Shown piece by piece: positions 8,054-16,828 of a stretch of 39,163 nucleotides of DNA. The DNA comes from JANNRW01 sp031401815 (GTDB lineage Bacteria; Desulfobacterota; Desulfuromonadia; Geobacterales; DSM-12255), in contig JANNRW010000082.1 of the NCBI GenBank assembly GCA_031401815.1, forward strand, positions 1 to 39,163, in the 5' to 3' direction. The notes below the pieces were generated by a model, which saw only the letters and a program-made list of their open reading frames with translations, was not told the origin of the DNA and did no database searches. A program made the translations under genes and the position numbers. The number at the start of each line of letters is the position of its first letter. Within the stretch, counting starts at the first letter, position 1.

Positions 8054-9397
8054 TCATTTCTTCGGAAACCTGATCAATGTATCCCACAATAGACCCCGAT
8101 AGCCGAAGCGGTGCATGATTGAGAGACGTTTTTGCCCTTCCGAGGGTGGAAATATCCGGTCGCGCCTGTTTTTGAACGCATTTGTTATCTGTTCGTTCAT
8201 TGCCTCTGTGTCAAGATCCGGAGAGAGGTAATAGAGAGGCTCCTGCATACTGCAACCTTCGGAAAGGAGCCCCTCCCGGATAGCCAGAGTCATGAGCGGA
8301 GTGCCGGGGAGGATCCGGATACCGGAAAAGGCGAAAACCACGGTCTGCTCAAGCTTCTCAATATTTGCAAGACCCTCTGCAACCGTTGCCATACTCTCAC
8401 CAGGTCCGCCGAACATGATGAAATGGGCGCAAGGGAGCTGCTCGGCGATGCAGGCTCTGTTTACCTCCAGGGCTTCGGCAAAAGTGAATCCCTTGCCAAG
8501 TGACTTCAGGGTTGTATCGGTTGCTGCATCTGTTCCGAGCTCCGCAGCATAAAGACCAGCCCGTTTCATCAGGGCTATCTCTTTTCTGCCGATTCCTTCC
8601 GGGCGCATGTAACAGCACCATTTTATCAGCATGTTACGCTTCAATATCTCATCAACTACTTCAAGGTAATGTCCATCACTGTCGTTGAAAACAGAGTCAG
8701 TAAAAAAGAAACTGCTCACCCCATGATCAAGGGTGATCTTCTCCAGATTATCCACTACCTCCTTCGGGTCTCTGCAGCGGTACTGTTCACCCTCCAGAGC
8801 TGGGTAACTACAGTAGATGCAGGCGTGAGGGCAGCCTCTCTTTGTCTGAAGATTAATCATGTTGCTCTGGCTCATATAGAATCTTACCAGTTCGTCAGAG
8901 TGCAGAGGGGAGATCATCTCATTGCCTGCAAGGAGTCGCTCGCCACGTAACAGTGCCGGAGAGGTGTGACCCGTTTCCAGATTTCTGATCAGTGCGCAGA
9001 CCTGCTCTTCACCTTCACCGATTATCCCATAGTCGGCGCCGGTGTAGGCGAGCAGCTCCTCCGGCATTATGGAAAAGGCCGGACCTCCGATAATGACCGG
9101 GGCTCCGGAAACTTCACGAAAAACTTCAACCAGACGCCTCGCTACAGCCGGATAACTGGTGATGCTGAGTGAATCACAGTTGTCGAGGTTGCGAATCGAG
9201 AGGCAGAGATAGTCAGGGGAAAAGGAGGTGATCCGTGCTCTGTACGCCTCCTCGGACTCGCCTGCTGCCAGGAAATCAAACTGCTCGATTTGATGACCAT
9301 CTGCTGCCAGAGCTGAGGCAATCACTGCGAGTCCTAGTGGATAGACCGGATACGGTTCAGTAGTGATATTTGATGATACAAGCAGAATTTTGCTCAT
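8054..9397 (-). CDS. B12-binding-type radical SAM protein 2
   Basis: This is a 447-residue protein with a B12-binding-like N-terminal half (PVYPLGLAVIASAL, IIGGPAFS, GIIGEGEE) and a radical SAM core with C189-x3-C193-x2-C196 in KRGCPHACIYC, then GTDAA and FGGPGES segments. The frame can be read upstream to 9469, but that part (HPPPDPLPSREGE) is translated palindromic repeat. I use the ATG at 9397 (MSKILLVSSN), whose ribosome site (CGAGCGC) is weak. It belongs to the same general superfamily as its two neighbours but differs from both in sequence, so the three probably do different steps. The reaction is not predictable from sequence. Confidence 0.83.
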   Translation of the reverse strand: MSKILLVSSNITTEPYPVYPLGLAVIASALAADGHQIEQFDFLAAGESEEAYRARITSFSPDYLCLSIRNLDNCDSLSITSYPAVARRLVEVFREVSGAPVIIGGPAFSIMPEELLAYTGADYGIIGEGEEQVCALIRNLETGHTSPALLRGERLLAGNEMISPLHSDELVRFYMSQSNMINLQTKRGCPHACIYCSYPALEGEQYRCRDPKEVVDNLEKITLDHGVSSFFFTDSVFNDSDGHYLEVVDEILKRNMLIKWCCYMRPEGIGRKEIALMKRAGLYAAELGTDAATDTTLKSLGKGFTFAEALEVNRACIAEQLPCAHFIMFGGPGESMATVAEGLANIEKLEQTVVFAFSGIRILPGTPLMTLAIREGLLSEGCSMQEPLYYLSPDLDTEAMNEQITNAFKNRRDRIFPPSEGQKRLSIMHRFGYRGLLWDTLIRFPKK

Positions 9398-9418
9398 AAT
9401 GCGCTCGAAATAAGTCTT

Positions 9419-9555
9419 TTCCCCCTCCCTTGACGGGAGGGGGTCAGGGGGTGGGTGAAGTTGCAACATGCTGACATCATAGCATCTTCCCCCCCACCCT
9501 AACCCTCCCCCGCCAGGGGGGAGGGGGCTTTATTAGAGAATTTGCTAGTGCATCA
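9419..9555. repeat. GC-rich palindromic element, copy 2
   Basis: The left arm starts at TTCCCCCTCCCTTGACGGG and the right arm ends at CGCCAGGGGGGAGGGGG (9530). They are separated by a 25-30 base spacer containing GCAACATGCTGACATCATAG. The right outer end, GAGAATTTGCTAGTGCATCA, is the complement of the left outer end of copy 4. The element fills the space between the second and third radical SAM genes. Confidence 0.85.
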
Positions 9556-10821
9556 CTCATGGCTTTTTTGTGTTCCTGCAAAGGAGCGTTTACGGCGCGG
9601 GTTATAGCGGTAATAGGTTTCATCCTCCATTTCGCGCTGAATCACCTTTTTGAACAGATTCCCCATCTTCAGCTGATGTCCGCCATCAGCATAAAAGGTG
9701 TCCCACGCATAGTAGTACATCTCCTGGAGTTTTTCCGGAGTCATGAGCTTTGGCTGGAAAACCACCTTGTCGGCAGAGTAATTTTTCCAGTCACTTCTCA
9801 GGAGCCGCCCCTCTCTTTCAAGCTGGTTCCGGCAGGGAGAGTGGGGGAATGGGGTCATGATGGTGAATTCTGCTACATCCAGCTCAACTTCAAGAAGAAA
9901 ATCCACCAGCCGCTTTATGTAATCCTCATCCTGCTCATCGGTGCCGAGCAGAATAGTACCTTCGACCCCTATGCCGTGATCTTTCAGCCTTCTGATCCGG
10001 TTCCGGATAACATCAGAGGTGTCGAATACCGCCTGGTAGACATACCAGGCACCGGCATCAGCTGCAAGCTTGAGGATTAGATCATCATCCATGATCGGAT
10101 GGGAGACCCACTTCTTCTTGAGTGGTGCCATGGCAGTGAAGAGGTCAATCAGCCACTGCCTGTCCTGGGCAAGAGAGTTATCGACAATGAAGAGCCTGTT
10201 GTTCTGAATCGCCTCCATCTCCGCAATAACCTTGTCTATAGGGCGCGGACGAAAGCTCTTGCCGCCAAGAAAACCGGTACAGCATGGAAAGCAGTCAAAT
10301 TTGCATCCACGGGAAGCATGAACCAGATCCAGCATCTGGACTCCCCGGTAGTTGTACAGTTCGCGCTCTAGAATCCCCCTGCGAGCGGTTCCTATCAACT
10401 CTGCATCGGGCGGGTTCCCCATGTAGTTGTATATTTTCTTCATGCCGCCTGACTTCAGGTCATCCAGCACCAGGCCAAAGCGTCCTTCTGATTCACCCAG
10501 GAAGACCGAGTCAGCATGCAGAGCCACCTCATCGGCATGGAGCATGGTAGCAATGCCGCCAAAGATGACCGGAATCCCTTGCCTCCTGAATTTTGCGGCA
10601 ACCTCGAAAGCGCGCGGGAGCTGGCAGGTGAGCATGACCGAGATCCCGATCAGGTCGCATTTGTCAGAGAAGTCGATACTCTGCAGGTTTTCGTCAATAA
10701 AGTTCAGCTCCACCTCTTGTGGGACAGTCGCAGCAAAGACAACCGGGCCGTGAGGTGGAAGGTGGAATTCTGTCTGGCGGTCAAGCTTTGGCCAGCTCGG
10801 GTATATCAGGGTCATTTTCAT
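9553..10821 (-). CDS. Radical SAM protein 3 (B12-binding-like N-terminus)
   Basis: This is a 422-residue radical SAM protein. Its N-terminal about 130 residues resemble a B12-binding domain (GISVMLTCQLPRA, VIFGGIATML, FLGESEG). The cluster motif is C173-x3-C177-x2-C180 in SRGCKFDCFPC; the residue before the last Cys is Pro rather than the usual aromatic. The start ATG at 10821 follows AAAGGAGAGTGCAG; an upstream in-frame GTG at 10827 is less likely. It is the first of the three radical SAM genes transcribed, directly downstream of the short CLF gene and a repeat. It could act on the ACP-bound polyene or its aryl end; this is inference. Confidence 0.82.
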   Translation of the reverse strand: MKMTLIYPSWPKLDRQTEFHLPPHGPVVFAATVPQEVELNFIDENLQSIDFSDKCDLIGISVMLTCQLPRAFEVAAKFRRQGIPVIFGGIATMLHADEVALHADSVFLGESEGRFGLVLDDLKSGGMKKIYNYMGNPPDAELIGTARRGILERELYNYRGVQMLDLVHASRGCKFDCFPCCTGFLGGKSFRPRPIDKVIAEMEAIQNNRLFIVDNSLAQDRQWLIDLFTAMAPLKKKWVSHPIMDDDLILKLAADAGAWYVYQAVFDTSDVIRNRIRRLKDHGIGVEGTILLGTDEQDEDYIKRLVDFLLEVELDVAEFTIMTPFPHSPCRNQLEREGRLLRSDWKNYSADKVVFQPKLMTPEKLQEMYYYAWDTFYADGGHQLKMGNLFKKVIQREMEDETYYRYNPRRKRSFAGTQKSHE

Positions 10822-10838
10822 CTGCACTCTCCTTTGTT

Positions 10839-10941
10839 TGGAAGGTCAGAAGACCGGAGGGTCAGAGGGTCGGCAAAAACTACCGACCTTCTAACCTTCC
10901 GACCTTCTAACCTTCCGACCTTCCAGCCTTCCGGTCTTCCA
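10839..10941. repeat. Period-8 GAAGGTCG repeat with inverted arms
   Basis: Units of about eight bases (GAAGGTCA, GAAGACCG, GAGGGTCA) occupy the left arm. The complementary units CTTCTAAC, CTTCCGAC and CTTCCAGC repeat several times on the right, around a short AT-rich centre (CAAAAACTAC). The right arm runs into the 3' end of the CLF gene, so its last residues (EDRKAGRSEG) and stop codon are encoded by the repeat. A related array lies at 5607-5643. Confidence 0.8.
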
Positions 10942-11641
10942 GGCATCTCTTGGCCAGTTCAATAATACTCGCGGTTTTCTCGCCATTGTAAAGTAATGCT
11001 CCATTCCCGGAAAGGGACAAGTTGCCATAACCTGAATGGATGCAGGAGTCTTTCCCGGTCAAAACCATAAAGAGAGCTCCTGGAATTGTTGAACATATAT
11101 CCCTGAACGGCTCAGGAACCAAAACATCACAGATCCCGGCAAGCATTGTGTCATGCTCATTCCAGTCAATAATCTCCAGAGCCATCCTGAGCGGGGTGAG
11201 ACCGTTGCTGACTGATTCGTTGATAACCATGGTCGAGCCGGTAAGCCCAAACTGGATTGCAGCTTCACCCATAAAGCAGTTTGCCAGTGTGTAGGCGAAA
11301 AGGTTGGGGCTGGGAAGCCCTCCACCTGCTGGAAGAACAGTCTGGAAATAGTCGAGATCTGTTACCAGGGAGCCATGGACTGATGCAGCTACAACCCCTA
11401 TCGGGCGCTTTTCGACCCAGTTTTCGAGTCCGGCGTCGCGCAGGGCAAAGGCAATGGCTGACAGGCCGAGCTTTGAGTACTCTGATTGACGTCCGAAGCG
11501 CTGGTTCGGCTCTGAAAAGAGCTGTTTCCTGGCAATTGGTGGAATGGCTCCTGGAATCATGCAGAAATCCTGACCCCCTTTAGCCCAGCCAGGGCCGGTT
11601 GAAGTAACCCAGCCGATACCGGTTATGACTGCATTCATCAT
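10907..11641 (-). CDS. Beta-ketoacyl synthase chain-length factor (ApeC-like)
   Basis: This is a 244-residue protein matching the short ketoacyl-synt_2-type chain-length factors of aryl polyene clusters. It has the N-terminal half of a KS fold (MNAVITGIGWVTS, SKLGLSAIAFALRDAGL). At the nucleophile the sequence is GSTMVINESVSNG, so Val144 replaces Cys. It is expected to dimerise with the complete KS encoded directly upstream (11638-12765), with which it shares an ATGA overlap, and to set polyene length. The C-terminal tail is encoded by the period-8 repeat, so this end may vary between strains. Confidence 0.85.
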   Translation of the reverse strand: MMNAVITGIGWVTSTGPGWAKGGQDFCMIPGAIPPIARKQLFSEPNQRFGRQSEYSKLGLSAIAFALRDAGLENWVEKRPIGVVAASVHGSLVTDLDYFQTVLPAGGGLPSPNLFAYTLANCFMGEAAIQFGLTGSTMVINESVSNGLTPLRMALEIIDWNEHDTMLAGICDVLVPEPFRDICSTIPGALFMVLTGKDSCIHSGYGNLSLSGNGALLYNGEKTASIIELAKRCLEDRKAGRSEG

Positions 11642-12765
11642 GCTTCTCCCTTTTGAAGAATCAGTGCTGCATTGACACCACCAAAACCTGAATTGGTTGT
11701 AAGAAGACAGGATCCGTTGATCTGTTGAGCCCTGCTCATGAAGCGCCCTTCTGCACCGGGTGCCGGATCAAGGAGCCCGACAGTCGGGGGGAGGAGGCCG
11801 GTTTGAAGGGACTTCAGCCCTACAGCCACCTCAATACCTCCGGCTGCCCCGAGTGTATGGCCAATTGCCCCTTTTACCGAGTGCATCGGCAGGATACGTT
11901 CACCAAAAAGGGCGCGAAAGGCGGTCAGCTCCATCTGGTCGTTGTACACGGTTCCTGTCCCGTGTGCGCTTATGGCAACAATCTCGGAAGGGGAGATACC
12001 GGCTATTGCCAGAGCCTGTCTGCAAGATTGTATCAGACCGCAGCCATCCCTGGCAGGTGCAGTAACATGTGTGGCGTCGTTTGCCGCGCCCCAGCCTATA
12101 ATCGAGCCGAGGCAGGGACGGTTTTCCTTTCTGGCACGATCACCGCTCATCAACAGGAGGGCTCCCCCCCCCTCGCCAAGAGAAAGACCGCTCCGGTTCA
12201 GGTCAAACGGGCGACAGACGTCACTGCTGAGAGCCTGGAGTGCGGAAAAACCTGAAAACACGAACTCACTGACCAGATCCATACAGACCACCAGCACAGC
12301 CTCACTTCGTCCTGATGAAATAAGGGCGGCAGCCCGTGCAACAGCAATGGTGGACGAGGCGCAGGCAGCATTCATGTTGATACCGGGAGACAGGGAGTAT
12401 CTTTTTTCAAGCCACCCAAGTATGGCTCCTGCTGAAACGTCGCACGGATCCCCCGGACAGCCTTTAGAGATCTGCTCCATACTGTCGATGCACCCTTTGG
12501 TGGTTGCGGTAATAAGGAGAGAGTCGGCAGGTACTGGCCCAAAGCGATCCAGAAGAAGATCAAGCAGTGGATAAATCCTGGAACTACCATGCGCCTGCTC
12601 GATATCAGCGATCCATGAAGCGTTAGCAGTGTTGTACCTGTCTGTTGCAAATCTCTGAACTGGCCGGATAGCGCTCTCTCCTGCCAGCATTTTCTGCCAG
12701 AGAGTCTCCAGATCATTTCCCAGACCGGTCACTGTTGCAGCTGCTGTAATATAAACCTCTTTCAT
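11638..12765 (-). CDS. Beta-ketoacyl-ACP synthase, aryl polyene type (ApeO-like)
   Basis: This is a 375-residue KS with Cys135 (NAACASS), His268 (SAHGTGT) and His303 (GAIGHTLGAAG). Together with the short CLF downstream it should form the KS/CLF heterodimer that elongates the aryl or acyl chain. I use the ATG at 12765, sharing ATGA with the stop of the thioesterase gene; the extra seven residues of the longer frame overlap that gene. It lies in the chain thioesterase-KS-CLF, each joined by a stop/start overlap, which implies balanced synthesis. Confidence 0.9.
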   Translation of the reverse strand: MKEVYITAAATVTGLGNDLETLWQKMLAGESAIRPVQRFATDRYNTANASWIADIEQAHGSSRIYPLLDLLLDRFGPVPADSLLITATTKGCIDSMEQISKGCPGDPCDVSAGAILGWLEKRYSLSPGINMNAACASSTIAVARAAALISSGRSEAVLVVCMDLVSEFVFSGFSALQALSSDVCRPFDLNRSGLSLGEGGGALLLMSGDRARKENRPCLGSIIGWGAANDATHVTAPARDGCGLIQSCRQALAIAGISPSEIVAISAHGTGTVYNDQMELTAFRALFGERILPMHSVKGAIGHTLGAAGGIEVAVGLKSLQTGLLPPTVGLLDPAPGAEGRFMSRAQQINGSCLLTTNSGFGGVNAALILQKGEA

Positions 12766-13223
12766 GCAAAGGCACCCTCTTTCCAACGCTCAAGAAATGA
12801 TCTGAAGAAGGGGGGTGGGATCAGCATGATTGTCTGCTGGCAATCAAGCATCATCTGGACTGTGTAACCGGTTGTGGTCACCTCTCCCTGACTGTTTCTC
12901 AAGATAAACTCAAAATTCAGACGGGCGGCTTCAGACCAGTGGAGGGTCCCTTCGATGGTGAATTTTTCCATATAGCGAAGAGGGCGGATATAATCCAGAT
13001 GCATCTTCTTGATAGGGGTGAGGACGCCATTTTCGTAACACTCCATGTAGCCGATCCCGTACTTCTCACCGAGCGCTACCCTTGCGTCTTCAAAATACCC
13101 CGGATAACGGCCATGCCAGACAATCGCAAGCGGGTCAACCTCTTCAAAGCGTACCTGCCGCTCAACTGTTGCCCGAAGTGGCAGCGGTGCCCCTTTTTGT
13201 GTCGGAAAATATGCCCTGCTCAT
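12762..13223 (-). CDS. 4HBT-family acyl thioesterase (ApeK-like)
   Basis: This is a 153-residue hotdog-fold protein of the YbgC/4-hydroxybenzoyl-CoA thioesterase type. The motif VRFEEVDPLAIVWHGRYPGYFEDAR contains the family Asp and the H-G-R/N-Y-x-x-Y-F-E segment around the active site. It would hydrolyse acyl-CoA or acyl-ACP, perhaps releasing or proofreading chains. The start ATG at 13223 overlaps the upstream stop (TGATG) and has a strong site, AGGAGGGATACTTG. A similar thioesterase is a regular member of aryl polyene clusters. Confidence 0.87.
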   Translation of the reverse strand: MSRAYFPTQKGAPLPLRATVERQVRFEEVDPLAIVWHGRYPGYFEDARVALGEKYGIGYMECYENGVLTPIKKMHLDYIRPLRYMEKFTIEGTLHWSEAARLNFEFILRNSQGEVTTTGYTVQMMLDCQQTIMLIPPPFFRSFLERWKEGAFA

Positions 13224-13606
13224 CAAGTATCCCTCCTGCTTTCCATTTGAATCAGAAACGTGGCAGCCGGTCTGTTATCAACAGTTAGTCTTGCTTCGTG
13301 CAACAGTTTCCCTCTGATACTCCGCTGATGACACCGGATCAGTAGTTCCTGATCAGGAAGCACCGGATTCTGGAATTTGGCATCCTCAACTAAAATGAGC
13401 TGCTGCTCCACCCCTGCATGCTCCTCAATCAGGGTAATCACGGTCAATAGCTGTACAATGGCCGGAAGAATGGGGTTCCCTGGGAAATGACCACTAAATC
13501 CGGAAAAACTTTCCCTGAAGGTATAGCGACGGGAAATGCCATTCTCCTCGTCAATCATTATCCTGTCAATGGCTGCTGCCATTATCTCCTGTTTAACTCT
13601 ATTCAT
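13223..13606 (-). CDS. FabA/FabZ-like 3-hydroxyacyl-ACP dehydratase
   Basis: This is a 127-residue single hotdog domain with SGHFPGNPILPAIVQL, which matches the H-F-P-G-x-P-x-x-P-G/A signature of FabZ/FabA-type dehydratases. It should remove water from 3-hydroxyacyl-ACP to give the conjugated double bonds of the polyene. I start at the ATG at 13606 (GGAAAAGAGCG before it), overlapping the lipoprotein gene by 8 bases. A second dehydratase is at 17629-18081; aryl polyene systems often have two that work as a pair. Confidence 0.85.
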   Translation of the reverse strand: MNRVKQEIMAAAIDRIMIDEENGISRRYTFRESFSGFSGHFPGNPILPAIVQLLTVITLIEEHAGVEQQLILVEDAKFQNPVLPDQELLIRCHQRSIRGKLLHEARLTVDNRPAATFLIQMESRRDT

Positions 13607-14345
13607 CGCTCTTTTCCACGCTTTCAAGCCAGAGTGTCAGACGGTATCCCGCCAGTTCGTCATCAAGCAGAATCCCCCTGGGGAAGGGGGGTAAGTCAGA
13701 GTCCCTGAGGTACTCAAAGTAGCTAACCTTCCAGGACTCATCCGGTGATACGGAGGATTTCTCCAGAAGCCCTGGGGCAGCCCCTCCTATAAGGAAACTG
13801 ATGGTCTTGCCGTTTTCGCGACGGGTAAGGAGGTAGCTGTCTGAATTTGTGGACAAAGTGTCATCCTGTGATGGTTCCGGATCGAGGAAAATCCGCCTGA
13901 CCGACGTTGCAACAGCTTCTGTAAATCCCGGAAACTCTTTCAGATTCAGAATTACAAACAGGGGGTCGCTGGTGGTCCGGTTAATGGAGAGATCAAAAAG
14001 CTTGATCCCCATTTCATTTATGGCGACAACTCTTGCATGTTTCTTGTCAAGATCCAGCTTCATGACCCCTTCTATGGGGGTCTTGACTCCGTGAAACTCG
14101 AAGAGCGCTGAGTTGCGGATCAGAAGTTTGCCACTTCCAAAGCTCCTTAGAGTGCTTACAAGCTCTTTTGCGGTTGTTGGTCTGGTCGGTACCAGTTCGG
14201 TCTTTTTAAAAGGGATGCTGCTGCATCCTGAAAGAACGAACAAAATAAGAGAGATAAGTATTGATGCACTCGCAATATGAATTTCCCCCCTCCCTTGACG
14301 GGAGGGGGTCAGGGGGTGGGTGAAGCTGCAACAGGCATATATCAT
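13599..14345 (-). CDS. Outer-membrane lipoprotein of the polyene export set
   Basis: This is a 248-residue predicted lipoprotein. The hydrophobic stretch ILISLILFVLSGC ends in a lipobox with the lipidated Cys at about residue 41, followed by a beta-rich domain of the kind seen in LolB-like or DUF3261-like proteins of aryl polyene clusters. No ATG lies between the GC-rich repeat and the signal sequence. The only good start is the ATG at 14345 inside the repeat spacer, with GGGGGGAAGATGCC just before it. The first 20 residues (CSFTHPLTPSRQGRG region) are therefore translated repeat. It probably works with the LolA-like and MMPL proteins to place the product in the outer membrane. Confidence 0.75.
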   Translation of the reverse strand: MIYACCSFTHPLTPSRQGRGEIHIASASILISLILFVLSGCSSIPFKKTELVPTRPTTAKELVSTLRSFGSGKLLIRNSALFEFHGVKTPIEGVMKLDLDKKHARVVAINEMGIKLFDLSINRTTSDPLFVILNLKEFPGFTEAVATSVRRIFLDPEPSQDDTLSTNSDSYLLTRRENGKTISFLIGGAAPGLLEKSSVSPDESWKVSYFEYLRDSDLPPFPRGILLDDELAGYRLTLWLESVEKSDE

Positions 14346-14420
14346 GGCATCTTCCCCCCCACCCTGACCCTCCCCCGCCAGGGGGGAGGGGATTTTATCA
14401 GAGAATTTGGATGTGTATAT
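14261..14420. repeat. GC-rich palindromic element, copy 3, with outer termini
   Basis: The core is 14285-14392: CCCCTCCCTTGACGGGAGGGG and GGGTGGGTGAAG on the left, CTTCCCCCCCACCCTGACCC and CGCCAGGGGGGAGGGG on the right. The left outer end TTGATGCACTCGCAA and right outer end GAGAATTTGGATGTG resemble those of copy 4. Its spacer holds GCATATATCATGGCATCTTC, which on the minus strand supplies the ribosome site and ATG of the lipoprotein gene. Confidence 0.85.
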
Positions 14421-14442
14421 ACTGTTGACCGGCAGAGCCGTT

Positions 14443-16827
14443 TCATGGCGACCCCTTACGGTAAAGCGCCGGTATTACCAGCAGGGCAGAGGCTATGCCG
14501 AAACCGATTCCTAAAAGGACTGTCACCCCTATCGAATGCATGGCCGGGTGACGCGCCAGTACGAGTGAACCGAATCCTGCGAGCGTGGTAAGTCCTGACA
14601 CAAGCACAGCCCTGTCAGCTGCATGGTCAGAGCCTTCAGTAAGCTTGCAGACCATAAATATGCCGTAATCAACGCAAAGACCAATGATGAGAATTGTTGC
14701 CACTATATTGAAGAGGTTGAATTGAATACCGAGAAAACCCATGATTCCGCACATGGAGAGGAGCCCGGTGACAACTGGTGTCAAAGCCAGCAGGATCTTT
14801 TTCAGATTACGGAACACGACAACAACCAGAAGCAGAACCAGGATGGATGTCAGCAGGATATACCGGAGAAAGTCATGGCTTATCGCCCTGCTGATACTGT
14901 CTCCGAAACGGCTCTGGGAAACAAGTCTGACCCCCTCGATCTTCGCTGTGTCACCGGCAATGGAGGCCAGGAGTTCCGGTCTGTCCGGCACCAGAGTCAT
15001 GATCCTGACTGAGCCGGGCAAGCTGATAATCATCGCATCAATTATATCACCCAGTCCGGCGCTCCGAAGCTCTTCAAGAGCTACAGGCTCAGCTCTGCCT
15101 GCCAGCCTGTTCAGGAAGGGGGCAAAAGCAACAGGGGTAAAGCCCAGATTTGCACCCTCTTTTTTCAGAGCCGCTGCAACAGTTGCAACCCGATCCTTTT
15201 GCCAGAAATCAGTCCAGCGTTCCCGGTTTTCCCTGGAAGTTGCAGTTGATGGGAGAAGCGGAGCTATACTGACCAGCTCTCCTGAGGGGACTTTATCTGA
15301 AAGCTCTCTGAAGAGCCGGTCATTTTTTTCCAGTGCGCTGTCGAGACTCTTACCTTCGGCAAAGATTATCGCTTTGCCTCTCATATCCCCCCAGGTTCTG
15401 GCCAGCTCCTGCTCTTCCGAGAGTAGATCAGCAGGGACAAGACTGACTGAGCGGATATCGCCATTAAAGCGAAGAGTGGTTGACTGCCAGGCACAGACAA
15501 GCATGAAAAAAAGCCATACACCAATGACCCATTTTCTGGGGAGAGTGATGATCCGCTCGCTCTTTATTACCGGTGGCAGAGTCTGTGTAAGTGCCGGTTT
15601 AATAAGATGGGGGAGCACTACAAGAGAGATCAGGAGTGACGAGATGATCCCTGCCATGGTGTAGATCGCCAGCTGCCGCTGTCCGGGAAGGCTCGATCCG
15701 AGCATTACGGCAAATGAGATAAGGGTCGCCATTCCTCCGAAAAGTACCGGCCTGGATACTTCACCGATAACAGTCGCAAGGTCGCTGCTCCCCTTGCGGC
15801 AGGAGAAATAGACATGCATGGCATATTCATCGGCAATGCCAAGCAACACCCCTCCAAATCCGATGGTAACGGCAAAGACATTGGTTGCAGTAAGTGATAT
15901 GAACCCTGATGCAATAACCAGTACGGACATCGGCACTAAAAATACGTAAATGGCGCTAAGGCTCCTGAGAAATACCAGGTAAATCGCCAGTACAGCCAGG
16001 GATGCAAGGGTCAGGATGATGAAGAGATCTGTCTTTATGGCATCGGCATTGGCCAGGGTATAACGGTGGCCGCAGATGATGGAGACCTTCATATGCGAAG
16101 GGACTATTTGAGCAACCTGTGTACGGAGGTGCTCAAGAAGTTTTCCTGATAAAAGAGAGTCGGTCATGGGGATTTTTGTGTCGGCAAGAAGCATGGTGCT
16201 TTTGCCGTCGTCACTCATGAAATGACCGTTGATTAGGCGCATGTTCGGGATCATGTTCAGGTAGCGCATCTTTTCCATGACAATAGAGTTAAATGATAGA
16301 GGGTCATCCTGTATTGACCCCTTTAGAGCCCACCCTTCAGGAGAGAGGAGCCGTTCATAGCTCTCCAGCAGTTTTTCCTTTACTCCTGCGTTCGAGGTCT
16401 GTAGAGCAATTCCGGATAGATCCTGCTCTGTAACCAGGTTTGGGAGTGCACTTGTCAGCCAGGAGTTGAAGCTGGTTCCAGCCAGTTCCCCCGGGCCTGT
16501 GACGATATTGGTGATATCCGGAGTGGCAATCGCTTTTGCCAGGCGATCCATGGTCTCGATCAGCTCTGGCGGAGTGCTCTTTGGCCCCCCCTTGACAGAG
16601 ATAATGATCTTGCGGGTAAATGGGGCGGACTGCAGAAGCCGGAAATCCTGAGCCAGACTCGACGTATCGTCAGGGAGCATTGCCTCGATATCTTCACGCA
16701 TCTCGATATTCAGGGAAGCAACAGCTCCCAGTATGATCAGGGAGAGGGTAGCTGCATACAGCAACTTGCGGCGTCCGGAAAAAAAACGAAAGAGCCTGGC
16801 AAAGAGAGTGAAGGCTGGTACATGCAT
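14443..16827 (-). CDS. MMPL/RND-family exporter
   Basis: This is a 794-residue RND-superfamily membrane protein with the two-fold layout of MMPL proteins. It has one N-terminal membrane helix, a periplasmic loop of about 200 residues, five helices near the middle (including VTIGFGGVLLGIADEYAMHVYF), then a second loop and a second helix set (NIVATILIIGLCVDYGIFMVCKL). MMPL exporters in aryl polyene clusters are thought to lift the product from the inner membrane. The ATG at 16827 sits two bases past the LolA-like stop; the longer TTG start at 16848 lies inside that gene. A 307-codon open frame on the opposite strand (14741-15664) is a shadow of this gene. Confidence 0.87.
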   Translation of the reverse strand: MHVPAFTLFARLFRFFSGRRKLLYAATLSLIILGAVASLNIEMREDIEAMLPDDTSSLAQDFRLLQSAPFTRKIIISVKGGPKSTPPELIETMDRLAKAIATPDITNIVTGPGELAGTSFNSWLTSALPNLVTEQDLSGIALQTSNAGVKEKLLESYERLLSPEGWALKGSIQDDPLSFNSIVMEKMRYLNMIPNMRLINGHFMSDDGKSTMLLADTKIPMTDSLLSGKLLEHLRTQVAQIVPSHMKVSIICGHRYTLANADAIKTDLFIILTLASLAVLAIYLVFLRSLSAIYVFLVPMSVLVIASGFISLTATNVFAVTIGFGGVLLGIADEYAMHVYFSCRKGSSDLATVIGEVSRPVLFGGMATLISFAVMLGSSLPGQRQLAIYTMAGIISSLLISLVVLPHLIKPALTQTLPPVIKSERIITLPRKWVIGVWLFFMLVCAWQSTTLRFNGDIRSVSLVPADLLSEEQELARTWGDMRGKAIIFAEGKSLDSALEKNDRLFRELSDKVPSGELVSIAPLLPSTATSRENRERWTDFWQKDRVATVAAALKKEGANLGFTPVAFAPFLNRLAGRAEPVALEELRSAGLGDIIDAMIISLPGSVRIMTLVPDRPELLASIAGDTAKIEGVRLVSQSRFGDSISRAISHDFLRYILLTSILVLLLVVVVFRNLKKILLALTPVVTGLLSMCGIMGFLGIQFNLFNIVATILIIGLCVDYGIFMVCKLTEGSDHAADRAVLVSGLTTLAGFGSLVLARHPAMHSIGVTVLLGIGFGIASALLVIPALYRKGSP

Positions 16828-16828
16828 G

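Noticed and set aside
14741..15664. 307-codon open frame on the plus strand
   Set aside because: It lies wholly inside the MMPL exporter gene on the opposite strand and its Ser/Arg-rich translation has no recognisable domain.
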